A DNA stretch of 64,000 nt from Polytrichum commune (Eukaryota > Streptophyta > Polytrichopsida > Polytrichales > Polytrichaceae), in NCBI GenBank assembly GCA_950295325.1, contig OX485803.1, forward strand, positions 77,701,554 through 77,765,553, in the 5' to 3' direction. A program made the translations under genes and the position numbers. Below are positions 13,201-23,493 of this stretch, in pieces. How positions within the stretch are numbered: the stretch's first letter is position 1; each line of letters begins with the position of its first letter. A model generated the notes under the pieces. The model did no database searches. It saw only the letters and a program-made list of their open reading frames with translations, and was not told the DNA's origin.

Positions 13201-15143
13201 CAACAAGAGAGTAAGGTGATGGTGGTGATAGACTATCAGATGTCTGTAGATAGTCACAAAGATGATGAATTCAGATTGAGTAAGATTTGGCAGAATGACT
13301 GTTGTGCTGAGTGTATCAATGGCTCACTTAGACAAGTAAATTAGCAATATGAGACAGGACACAACTAACACCTTGCCACTTTCCTACAGGTACAAAGCAA
13401 AAGCTCCTGCCCTTCTCACACAGATCACTGAACCGTAGGACGTGTTTGAGATTCACAAAGCAAACAAAGTTTGACACCCCGGACCAATGTGGTGCTAACA
13501 TACCTTGATCTTGCCGATAGTCTCTAGGAAATCCACGGGTTTCAGAAACTGCCGATCCACGTCATGTACCCAAGCCCTCCGCACATTTTTGTTCAACTCG
13601 TAAACCTACAGCCAATATAACAAGCATCAAATATACGGCTAGTAGCACCTTTTGACTGGCCTGCAGAATTATATTATGGCGTGTCTATTTGGCGTAAGGT
13701 ATTTCTGTTTGGCCTGCAAAAAACCATGGCATGTGATCGTGTCCACACTTCCCGCAGAGGAAAAGGGGCACCTTCTAATTTGCTTTTGACCAAAACAGCT
13801 GACTAGTTATAGCATCAGAGGCCGCTTTTCAATCTAGACGGACTGCAATACCCACAAACTGGAGGGAAGTCTCTTAAGTGTACAACACACCGTATGCAAC
13901 AATGACCCCTGAAGGAGGAGAGGTGCCTCGATATTCATAACATTTGGCGGCGGGCTAAGAGATTATTTATTAGCTGTTTGGGGCAATCCATCAATCTCAT
14001 AGTCCAAGTACAAGAGAGTGATCGACTATGCTCTGTGAGTCAAGGTAGGTACCAAGGTAGCTTTGTGAGTCAAACAAGACGGACAGAGGCATCCAGATGA
14101 AAATCAGTACAACAACTGCCGTCCTCGGCACCCAATGTATGCTATATTTCTGCAAGTTAGGTCACAAGTATACAATTTAGAGATACAAAGACAAGCCGCA
14201 ACCCCAAATTTTCTTGTTTGTGGGTAGTGATATGTGCCTCTTCGTAGCTGCACAACCTCTTGTGGGCATTAATGCCGCAATTCCCTTCTCGTGAGATGGT
14301 TTGAATGCAATTCCGGTAGTCGACTACTAAGTACTAAGCCCACACAACTTAGTCACAGGATTTGGAATATGATCTTGACGCGGCCAACATTCGGAATTCA
14401 ACTCTCAAAACGCTAGCGGATTCGCATTAAAACATTCCAATTGCAGAATGCAGGGTTGCCAGATGCTCCATGATGCGTAATTGGAAGGAGAAGACAACAT
14501 TATTATATCCCACTCAACGACTGCTGGAGCGCAACAACCACTGGATTGCGAAAGAAATGAGTGCATGTAAATGTGGCGTATGAGAGAGAGAGAGAGAGAG
14601 AGATTAGGGCAGCGGAGGAATGACCTGCTTGCCCCTGGCACCTGCCATGATGTCTATCTTAACTCCGGGGTAGCGATTCTTGAGGAGCTGGATGACGGGA
14701 AAGAAGAGGAGGTTCTCGTACACTCCTCCCGAAACAATGCAGAGGCAGCGCCGCACATCATTCCGAATCAGGGTGCCCAAAGAAGCGATTTCGGGCATGT
14801 AACCTGCGGGAAAATCCAGGAAGCCCATTGCACTGTCCTCATCCCGGTCAGGAATGGGATCTCGGGCGTTTTGCACCCCTCGTGACAACAGCTGCCCAAA
14901 CTCCTCTTCATCGTCTTGCTCCTCGTCTTCGCCGTAGTTGAAAGGATCGTCAAACCATCCCTGCTTCTTTTTAGTGGCTTTGGCGAGATGCCTCCTGGAA
15001 TGAAGCCTTGGAATTGGCGAAGCCCAACAAGGCTGGGTGCTGCAGGGTGACGAGCAGAGGGAGTCCTTCAATTTAGAAGAGGAGGAAGCTGCTCGTGGAC
15101 GCTGGGGCTGCAGCAGCTGGGCAGGGTGTATGAGAGCGCCCAT
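10270..15143 (-). CDS. PNSB1: Photosynthetic NDH subcomplex B subunit 1 (PnsB1/NDF1/NDH48), chloroplastic, 7 exons
   Basis: This nuclear gene encodes a chloroplast-imported subunit of subcomplex B of the thylakoid NADH dehydrogenase-like complex, which works in cyclic electron flow around photosystem I. I reconstruct seven exons: 15143-14625, 13605-13504, 12455-12265, 12019-11723, 11324-11222, 10914-10829 and 10438-10270. Every junction has GT-AG ends and all phases agree, giving 488 residues against about 461 in Arabidopsis. The product matches the family in order, with GWFDDPFNYG, RRCLCIVSGGVYENLLFFP, SYVYPNVNSAG, VFHGIKSDS, LITTPGQ, TTNTAALQ and ASKTGNLADLD. The first 60 residues are Ser/Arg-rich like a transit peptide. 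The methionine at 15143 is preferred over 15170, because the earlier start would add aspartates at the N-terminus. Exon 5 has two usable acceptors three bases apart. An acidic stretch follows the transit peptide. Confidence 0.93.
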
Positions 15144-15170
15144 TGCTGCCTGCCTCACATCACAATCCAC

Positions 15171-15500
15171 ACCAACTTAGGTAGTAGTAGAATAATGCCT
15201 TCAATCCTTGCTTGCTTGCTGAGCGAGAGAGAAGAGACACCATAGAATCAATGTGATCGGAGTGTGTGCTTTTTCCATGTCCTGTTATCTGTTATCTTAT
15301 CCCTTCCTTCCTTCTTCCATTCCCTATTACTATTTGCTAAGCTTACTACTTAAGTTACGCAACCTTTTAGAAAAAGGCCTTAAGTCCAATCAAGAAATGC
15401 CGCTCTCACACGAAGCCACGTCACTCATCTAGTCTGAGCCGTCGGGTCATATTCCTGCCTCATCATGGCCGTTAGATTCCAGCTTTTGCAATTTTATCCT
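15171..15500 (-). promoter_or_regulatory. Probable promoter and 5' UTR region of PnsB1
   Basis: This is the only sequence between the PnsB1 start and the repeat cluster to its right. It contains CT-rich runs near 15300-15330. No TATA box or light-response element was identified with confidence, so the call rests on position alone. Confidence 0.35.
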
Positions 15501-15685
15501 CTTTCTTACTGACCACTTTATACTTGGGGCCGGATTGAGGGCCGGCTGGAACTCTCAAAATTTGGGCCAATAGGATCGCTCGATTTCATCAAATCGGGCC
15601 CAAGGGCTTTATACTTGGGGCTGGCCCGAACACTCACTCATCCCATGTGGCGTCCTAGGTGGCACAATTTTGGCGCCAAACCATT

Positions 15686-15745
15686 GGGCCCTAGATGAGA
15701 GTTCGGGACGAGTTTTTCCTTGTCCCGAACTCCCATCTAGGGCCC
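15686..15745. repeat. 27-bp inverted repeat forming a hairpin
   Basis: The arm at 15686-15712 begins GGGCCCTAGATGAGAG. It is matched in reverse at 15719-15745 with two mismatches, leaving a 6-base loop (TTTTTC). It lies inside a GC-rich block containing repeated GGGGCCGGATTGAG and GGCTTTATAC motifs. It has no T-run of the kind expected for a terminator, and its function is unknown. Confidence 0.75.
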
Positions 15746-15825
15746 GATTAGGCTCCTCCGTTAAATTGAGCTCATCTTGTCCGTCAATCACTACCAAGGT
15801 AAATTATTTTCCTTTCCTCTTCACT

Positions 15826-16380
15826 CCACTCTTCTAATAACACAGCAATTAGCATAAATATGATTGCATTAGACTAATAAGGCAACAATTAGGGCGTTAA
15901 TCACACACTTAAGATAAAAGTGAAACATTCAAGCATGTAGTATGGCTTAGGCTATAGGTTAGTCTAATAACGCATCAATTAGCTAAAATATGATAGCATT
16001 AGGCTAATAATACAACAATTAGGGTGCTAATCACACACTTAAGATAAAAATGAAACATTGAAGCATTTAATCAAGCACATGGTATGACTTAGGCTATGGG
16101 TTAGTCTAATAAGGTAACAATTAGTATAAGTATGTTAGCAATAGGGTGATAACACAACAATTAAGATGCTAATCATACACTTAAGATAAAAATGAAACAT
16201 TTTAAGTTGTCAATCAAGAATTTGGCGTGCATTATTCAACGGGTTAGTCCACTGACACAATAATTAGCACAAATATGGTAGCATTAGACTAATAACACAA
16301 GAATTAGGGTGCTAATCACACACTTAAGAAAAAATGAAACATTTAAGCATTTAATCAAGAATATGGTGTGCCTTCTAAAC
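15826..16380. repeat. Four tandem units of about 138 bp
   Basis: Units start near 15832, 15963, 16103 and 16245. Each carries AGTCTAATAA-like, CAATTAG(C/G), GGGTGCTAATCACACACTTAAGA and AAATGAAACATT segments in the same order. The array is AT-rich and has no believable coding content. It is bracketed by GC-rich segments (about 15520-15660 and 16640-16720) that share GGCTTTATAC-type sequence in opposite orientation, so it may be the interior of a non-autonomous element. Confidence 0.75.
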
Positions 16381-16719
16381 CACACGCATTGGTCAATCCA
16401 TTGAACATGGTAGATAAATTTATAGGAGCATTTTGACGCCGGAATAGATTCAAAGGCCCCAATTTCAATTCGCTAATCACAACCCTATAGATGTCATCCC
16501 TCATAGTATTAAGTGTCGTGAAACTTAATTGTCAAGAACACCGGACATTGACCATGGTAAGTTCTATGAAACTTAACCCTCAAGACCATCGAGCCCTAGA
16601 ATTGGGCCTCACCACTTAACATGTGACAAGGTTGTACCCAAAAAATTCATAAAGTGGGGCCGGATTGAGAGCTTAATCGGGCCGGTGCTCCGGCCGGCCC
16701 AAGCCGTGTATAAAGCCGC

Positions 16720-17804
16720 CCTATTACCTTCACTCTGCTCACCGCAACCAGCAGGCTTGCCTCTTCTCTCCCACAATCCTCACCATTGTCCTTCACAAAT
16801 CCGTCCACAATCGACGATTTCACAGGGTTGTGCAATTTTGAAACCATCATCGTTAGCACCCTGGAGTGAAATTTCTGGACCTTTCGCCTTGGCGCATGAT
16901 CATCGCATGAGGAGTATTGGCCAGGAGCCATTGGTGACTGGAAGTGAGGGATTTAGGGTTTAGGTTTGGTGTTTGGTTTTCTGTGATAAGTGTGTCTTTT
17001 GTGTGGGAGAAAGATGTCAGGCATGATGGATGATTGGTGTGAAATCAAGAAGGCAGCATAGTGAAATGGAGTCTATATGTGGAGGTTCTTCGACAAGAGG
17101 AGAGCTTAAGAGGGACGGCAGCTTGATAGAGTGTCAAAAATAGCAGTAAGATCTGAAATAGGTGGCCAGGGTTTAAGGCTGTGCAACCAAAGTGTTTAGT
17201 TCGAGGACATACGGAAGCAAGGATTGGTGTCTTGCAACTTTCATGAAAGCATACTCGTTCCTCCCAAAGAAGCTTCAAACCACCATTCACTTGGCGAAGG
17301 CTGTTTCCAGTAAAATCGATCTCAAACGCAAAAGCGCTTCACGAAGCTCCAAAGCTTCACTCACATGATCCAAATGAGGACGGGTTCTAGCGAAATGGAG
17401 ATTGTTTAGCTCATGGAATCACCAGAAATTCGATAGAGAGGTGTTGCAGTGAGACTTCGCACGGCATGCTGGATAATTTGTGAAAAACAATTTGCGAAAG
17501 AGTGTCTGTGGGGGATGGATTGACGTGCATACGAGGAGGCCGGAGGGGCAGGGAGCGGGCATGAAAGTATGAGGAATGCGTAAAGAAGAGTGAAAAGCGT
17601 GAAAGATGTTCGAAAAGAGAGAAAGAAGAGTGGAAACCGGATAAAGATGACGGTAACCTGCAGAAAGATGGGCCAGAAAGAAATCTCTTTGAAATCCTAG
17701 CTTAGGTAGGCTCGACCCAGCTTCCTCTGCAGGCAAGCTCCATGGCCGTTTTGGTATTCCGTAAGATAGTCTAATAAGTTACTGCTCCCTGGGGCGTTCC
17801 AGCG
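16720..17804. other. Region without a confident gene upstream of the OSB-like gene
   Basis: A TATA-like GTATAAAG lies near 16710. Open frames of about 80-105 codons occur on both strands, but none shows recognisable motifs and they overlap one another. The region may contain 5' UTR or promoter sequence of the gene beginning at 17805. Confidence 0.4.
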
Positions 17805-19667
17805 ATGCAGCAGGCACGGCGAGCTCCCACTCGCGTCAGCCTCATTGCTTCCAGCTTGCCTGCGCTGCTGCCGCGGTCGTCCTTTTTCTCCACGCCCGTG
17901 CCGCCATGGCCACGCTCGGAATGCTCCCCGTTAATGTTGCACCGCATTCGCATTTGCTTGCGCCACGTCCAGCCCGTCAATGCCTGGACGAATGTCAATG
18001 CCTGGACGAATGTCAATGCGGGAGAGACCGTTCCAGAGTGAGTACATGGTTACTTGGCTCTCGATTGTGTACTTGGTTTCTTTACTTACATGACTCGTCC
18101 TGCACACGATTCGTACGCGCTGCTATTGGTTGCGGATGTGGAGTCGTCCTCTGTGTTGATGCAATTGTTCTGTCACAGTAGACATTGTGGCATAGGTGAA
18201 GCGGTGTTAGGAATCAATTCACGAATCAATTCTGTAAGCGCTAAATCTATGTCGTTGTAGGTACGAATTTACAGAGGCTGTTTGTTCGACCCTTGCAACT
18301 TGTGCAATTCGTTTGGTGGTTTGCAGATGCTGCACGTAACTCACCCCAGGCTCTCCCTCTCACGCCCCCGGAGTCACTTGGTCTCAATCTTTGTGTCTAG
18401 GCTGTGGATTTAAGTATCTCTCGTGGACAATAGTGCAATTGGTCAATTGGTCTCTGTGGATGCAGGCAGACAGTGATGGGATTGCCCACTCGATTAGATT
18501 GCAGGCAACAGTTGCAGTTTGGGCAACGGTGTAGGAGCTTTTCGTTGGTGTGTGCAGCTAGTGCACAGGTGAGTGAGTCATTGTCTTTGGCATGATTGGA
18601 TGATTTGTGACTTGTGTTGAACTGGTGTGGTCATGCTGGCAACATGCATGTCCAAATATGAGGTCTCCTTTACAGCACTGAGGACTTCTAAGCAAGAGAC
18701 AAGAACCTGGTTGACCGGGCCTTAACCCTTCAACCGCAGTATTGCTGGGAAAAGTGTGTTCAAACTGCTCCTAAGTTACTTTTTGGCACGCTACTGGGAT
18801 ATGTATGACCAGGATGTCTGTGCGATCACACACCTCAAGTCTCCATGGCCTGCCTATCCTTCTTTATCCGTGCTCTCGTCCTCTCATGGGAGAAGAAGCA
18901 GTGGACAAATCAGGTGTTCGTCATATTCATCAGTTTGGAAGAGATCACCCCCGCCAAGTGCCCATGCTTCAGGTATGTATCAGATGCCCGTCGTCATGGA
19001 ATGAGGTTGAGGCAGTCTGGAGAGATCGTGACTGACATGGAGGAAATATGTTGCAGCAGTCGATTCGGGCGGCACACAGACAATCGAACAGCTTTGGGAG
19101 GAGTATTTTGCAGATGCTTCCCAGTGGTGGGACAACAGAGTTGACAAGGTATCATCGGGACTAACTGTCAGTTGATGTATGACTTGGATTAGCAAGCGAG
19201 GAGGATATTTCTTGCTTGCACAAGGTTATGGGCACCCAGCGAAACTAGACGCATAGAAATTGGCCTTGGCGTATTCTGGAGTGGAGCCTGATCAGGTCAT
19301 TGTAGTCGTTCAGAAACATATATTCATCGATTGTAGATTGTTGGGGCCAGATTAGGTCTCAGTGGGGTTTTCCAGATCTGATCGTGGGTTGTGGTGCCCA
19401 CAGAAGAATCCCAGGTTACCCGACTTGAAACATAAGGTGACAAGGAAAGCACTTTGGATAGATAGTTGGTCAACTCCAGCATGGGTGAAGGCAAGGCTCT
19501 CACCGGTGAATCAAGGCAGATTGCAATGTCATGTTGGTTATGACACCAGAAATTCCCAAGACACTGCATGTGGAAACAGGTATTGGCATGAGCACGTTAC
19601 TCCAGGAATGGAGCCATCTCACTTCCTTAATGCCAAGAAATTGGTGCAGCCAAAATTTGGAATTTGA
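17805..19667 (+). CDS. Probable organellar single-stranded DNA-binding protein (OSB family), spliced, partly resolved
   Basis: OSB proteins bind single-stranded DNA in plant mitochondria or plastids and limit recombination. They have a targeting peptide, an OB fold and C-terminal PDF motifs. The 3' exons are clear: 19057-19148 and 19404-19667 join in phase and read a PDF motif, with WEEYFADASQWWDNR, then PDLKHK (family PDFKHK) and ALWIDSWSTPAWVKARL. The 5' end is probable: 17805-18037 is rich in Arg and Ser with very few acidic residues, ends at a GTGAGT donor, and joins in phase to 18466-18568, which also looks like targeting sequence. An exon ending at 18972 keeps phase into the PDF exon. 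I could not identify the OB fold, so the middle may be mis-modelled or decayed. The 17805 exon could instead belong to the PPR gene downstream. Confidence 0.6.
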
Positions 19668-19910
19668 GTGGGTTTGAAAAATCTGGTTTGTGCAACATGC
19701 GCTTCGCTTTTTCTGCATTGTTTGATGCTCTTAAAGTGGGATGAGATTCAGTGAATTGCTATTTATGTAAGAGTGCAAATGGATGTATGCAACTTCCTTG
19801 CATACTGAAATATATGAGCTTAGGGTATTGATGGTCTTTCACCCTGAAGCACTAGTGTTTTTCTCGTAAGGTTGTTCTAATGAAGAATCTATGGATGAGA
19901 CAGGCTACGC

Positions 19911-22499
19911 ATGGGCAACAGTGGAGAAGGAAACACTTTGCCTACTAGTGGAAGAGAGTGGAGGCAAATTGTACAAGGTGGCAGTGGCAGGATGCATGTG
20001 CAAGGTGCTAGTACCACGAGTGAAGCAATTGCTAATCTGAAGAATTGTCTACAACAAGGCATCACTATAGACTCGTACACGTATATTGATGTTCTGAAGC
20101 GGTGCTTGAAGCAGAAAGACCTTCTGGCGGCCAAGCAGGTACATGACTGCATCATCAAGAGTGGAATGGACCAAAACACATATGTAGGGACCAGTCTCTT
20201 GACTGTGTACATCGGATTTGAGAGATTGCTGGATGCACGCCGAGTGTTTGATGGACTTGTGAAGAAGGATGTTATTAGTTGGAACGTCATGATTGGAGGT
20301 TATGCTCAGCGCAATTATGCCAAAGATGCAATGGAAGTATTCCGTCAAATGCGTCAAGAAAATGTGGAGGCGGATGAGAATACTTATTTTAGGATCCTGA
20401 AGGCATGTGCGAATCCATCGGCTTTGAAATGGGGCAAAGAAGTTCATGCATACATCAGACATGGGGGCCTTGAATCAACTGTGCGTGTCAGGATTGCCCT
20501 CCTTCAGATGTATGCAAAGTGTGGGTGCATCAAGGAGGCAAGGCAAATTTTTGATAATTTGACCAATGCTGATGTCGTCTCTTCGAACTGGATGATTAGC
20601 GCGTATATGGAAAGTGGCAGTATCCATGATGCCCGACTAGTTTTTGACAGAATGAAGGAACGCAATGTAATTACATGGACTGTGATGATTGGAGCCTATG
20701 CAAAAAGTGGTCGTGGTGAGGAAGCGTATCGACTCTTTGTTCAAATGAAACAGGAAGGCTTCAAACCAGATGCAATTACCTACATAAGCATACTGAATGC
20801 ATGTGCAAGCGCAGGGGCTTTGGAGTGGGTGAAGGAGGTTCATGGCCATGCCCTGGAAGCGGGTTTGGAGTCTGATTGGCGCGTAGGCAATGCGCTCATT
20901 CATATGTATGCAAAGAGTGGCAGTATTGATGATGCCCGACTAGTTTTTGACAGTATGGAGATACGCGATGTAATCACATGGAATGCGATGATTGGAGCCT
21001 ATGCAGAAAGTGGTTGTGGTGAGGAAGCATATGGACTCTTTGTCCAAATGAAATGGGAAGGCTTCAAACCAGATGCAATTACCTACATAAGCATACTGAA
21101 TGCATGTGCAAGCGCAGGGGCCTTGGAGTGGGTGAAGGAGGTTCATGGCCATGCCCTGGAAGCAGGATTGGAGTCTGATTTGCGTGTGGGCAGTGCGCTC
21201 ATTCATATGTATGCAAAGAGTGGCAGTATTGATGATGCCCGACTAATTTTTGACAGGATGGAGAAACGCGATGTAATCACATGGAATGCAATGATTGGAG
21301 CCTACGCAAAAAGTGGTTGTGGTGAGGAAGCATATGGACTCTTTGTCCAAATGATACAGGAAGGCTTCAAACCAGATGCAATTACCTACATAAGCATACT
21401 GAATGCATGTGCAAGCGCAGGGGCTTTGGAGCGGGTGAGGGAGGTTCATGGTCATGCCCTGGAAGCAGGATTGGAGTCTGATTTGCGCGTGGGCAATGCG
21501 CTCATTCATATGTATGCAAAGAGTGGCAGTATTGCTGATGCCCAACTAGTTTTTGACAGGATGGAGAAACGCAATGTAATCACATGGAATGCGATGATTG
21601 GTGGACTTGCACAACATGGATGTGGGCTTGAGGCTCTGGAAAAGCTTAGAAATATGATTGGAGATGGTGTAAAGCCTGACGAGCTATCATTGGTGGCAGT
21701 TTTGTCGGCCTGTAGTCATGCAGGCCTTGTGGATGATGGCCGTCAACTCTTTCTGGCCATGTCGCAAGAATATGGCATCAAGCCTAATACTGTTCTGTGT
21801 AACTGCATGGTGGATCTTCTTGGGCGGGCAGGACACTTGGAGGAAGCAATGCTATTCATTGGTAACATGCCAGTTGAACCAGACGGAGCAACTTGGGGAG
21901 CCTTGCTTGGTGCTTGTAGAACTTATGGTAATGTGGAAATGGCCGAAATTGCTGCTAAAGAGGTCCTCAAGTTGGAACCAAAGGGTGCCTCTCCATACGT
22001 GGTCCTGTCCAACATCTATGCTGCAGCTGGCAAGTGGGAGGAGGTGTCATTGGTGCGCACTATGATGCAGGAGAGGGGTATACGCAAGGAGCCAGGGCGT
22101 AGCTGGATTGAAGTTGATAACAGGATCCATCACTTTGTTGTAGGAGATACATCTCACCCAGAAACCAAGGAGATATATGTAGAGCTGAACAGATTGATCG
22201 AAAGAATCAAGGTTGAAGGTTACATTCCTGATACCCGGCTAGTGTTGCAGAATATTGACGAGGAGGACAAAGAACTAGCTCTTTGCTCTCATAGCGAGAA
22301 GTTGGCTATTGCGTATGGATTGATGCGAACAGCCTGTGGAAAACCAATTCATGTATACAAGAACCTTCGTGTCTGCTCAGATTGTCATGCAGCAACCAAG
22401 CTTATCTCAAAGGTGACTGGACGGGAGATTGTGGCCAGGGATGCTAATCGATTTCACCACTTTAAAGATGGTGTGTGCTCTTGTGGTGATTACTGGTGA
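19911..22499 (+). CDS. PLS-class pentatricopeptide repeat protein with E, E+ and DYW domains
   Basis: The 862-residue product should bind organellar RNA and deaminate a target cytidine to uridine. PPR motifs of the P, L and S types run from about residue 40 to 650 and are followed by E and E+ regions. The DYW deaminase ends in CGDYW at the C-terminus. The zinc site is visible: H794 and E796 in HSEKLA, then C822 and C825 in CSDCH. The catalytic glutamate is present, so it should be active. Three consecutive P-L-S triplets are almost identical. The methionine at 19911 is preceded by an in-frame stop at 19896. The N-terminus as drawn (MGNSGEGN) is not a good targeting peptide. An acceptor at 19903/19904, with a branch-like TTCTAAT upstream, would join in phase to the targeting-like exon at 17805-18037. 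Confidence 0.95.
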   Translation: MGNSGEGNTLPTSGREWRQIVQGGSGRMHVQGASTTSEAIANLKNCLQQGITIDSYTYIDVLKRCLKQKDLLAAKQVHDCIIKSGMDQNTYVGTSLLTVYIGFERLLDARRVFDGLVKKDVISWNVMIGGYAQRNYAKDAMEVFRQMRQENVEADENTYFRILKACANPSALKWGKEVHAYIRHGGLESTVRVRIALLQMYAKCGCIKEARQIFDNLTNADVVSSNWMISAYMESGSIHDARLVFDRMKERNVITWTVMIGAYAKSGRGEEAYRLFVQMKQEGFKPDAITYISILNACASAGALEWVKEVHGHALEAGLESDWRVGNALIHMYAKSGSIDDARLVFDSMEIRDVITWNAMIGAYAESGCGEEAYGLFVQMKWEGFKPDAITYISILNACASAGALEWVKEVHGHALEAGLESDLRVGSALIHMYAKSGSIDDARLIFDRMEKRDVITWNAMIGAYAKSGCGEEAYGLFVQMIQEGFKPDAITYISILNACASAGALERVREVHGHALEAGLESDLRVGNALIHMYAKSGSIADAQLVFDRMEKRNVITWNAMIGGLAQHGCGLEALEKLRNMIGDGVKPDELSLVAVLSACSHAGLVDDGRQLFLAMSQEYGIKPNTVLCNCMVDLLGRAGHLEEAMLFIGNMPVEPDGATWGALLGACRTYGNVEMAEIAAKEVLKLEPKGASPYVVLSNIYAAAGKWEEVSLVRTMMQERGIRKEPGRSWIEVDNRIHHFVVGDTSHPETKEIYVELNRLIERIKVEGYIPDTRLVLQNIDEEDKELALCSHSEKLAIAYGLMRTACGKPIHVYKNLRVCSDCHAATKLISKVTGREIVARDANRFHHFKDGVCSCGDYW
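20640..21545 (+). repeat. Three near-identical 303-bp units inside the PPR gene
   Basis: The same sequence recurs at exact 303-bp spacing; for example TTCAAACCAGATGCAATTAC starts at 20760, 21063 and 21366. Each unit equals one P-L-S triplet (35+35+31 = 101 residues), so frame and motif order are kept. The units differ at only scattered positions, unlike the other triplets of the gene. This implies recent duplication or gene conversion. Confidence 0.95.
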
Positions 22500-23193
22500 T
22501 GTGGGGCACGTTTTTACTGTAGCAAATTGTTGTGATCCGTTGGTTAATGATGTGCTGGGGCAGGGAATGTTTAGCTTCAGCTGTTTAAAAGCACATAAGA
22601 TAAATACTAGTTCTAATGTAGCGTTTCAAATTTACATAATTTTATCAGACAGGGAGCGTCAGAAAGAAACCTCAAGTGTGAATTTTGAGATTTCATTTCA
22701 AGTGAGAATGGTCCCATTAGTCAGTGAATAGTAAGTAGTTTCATTCTCAAATGGCAACATACCGTACATTACAAGCAGCTTCGTCACGCTTCCAACGAAT
22801 TATTAATATTCTTAAAGTCACTTTTTTATAATTTTGTAAAGTCACACCCATTTTTATGATTTTGGTAATTTCGCTTTTTTGGAAAAACATAACAGTGTAT
22901 TTTCGTCATTCATCCAAAGGAGCCTTGCAAATTAACACTGGTATATGGATAACTTCACTCCACCTGGATGCACAAGTGTTGCAAATCCTTTGTGCTTTAT
23001 ACAAAATTCAGGCCACTAGTACCAACAATGAATGTGGGATATGTAGAACTCTCACTTGTTCTCTCTTAACCACCGGTCAACCCCTAAATGCCTGACCTTG
23101 TCACTGTGGTGAAAATCTTTAGACTGTATGCCATATTTCACCATTATCATCGAGTTGAAAAATAAATTTAAATTTTTTCCTATGTGAGACTTT
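22500..23193. other. 3' region of the PPR gene and spacer to the copia element
   Basis: No gene was recognised. The first part presumably contains the PPR 3' UTR. Small open frames here are AT-biased and show no motifs. Confidence 0.5.
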
Positions 23194-23432
23194 TGTAATC
23201 TTAACATACACAAGAAGATGGTGATGACACAGATATATTTCCCAAGACAAATTACAATCACAATAAGCATTGTAATGCTCTTCTCAACTCTTGTAGTGAC
23301 TGTCAATGCTAATGTACCTTATGGAATCTTCTAGTATCATCTTTTCTCAGTTTATCAACTACCTACTAATGCGACAACTAGTTACTAACCCTAACCTAAA
23401 ACTAACTAAACATCTAATAACTAACTAATCCA
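23194..23432 (-). repeat. 3' LTR of the copia element
   Basis: It is nearly identical to 28483-28725. A purine-rich tract (GAGTGGGAGTTTT on the minus strand) lies just inside it at about 23433-23445, as expected for plus-strand priming. Confidence 0.92.
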
Positions 23433-23493
23433 AAACTCCCACTCATTGACATGTTACTACTAGTATTGAAATACAAATACTCCCACTTTAATA

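Noticed and set aside
17045-17736. Minus-strand frames of 81 and 105 codons
   Set aside because: No motifs, no splice-consistent neighbours, and they lie in the probable upstream region of the OSB-like gene.
19889-21545. Several minus-strand open frames of 80-140 codons opposite the PPR gene
   Set aside because: They repeat with the same 303-bp period as the PPR triplets and have no motifs; they are antisense shadows of a well-supported gene.
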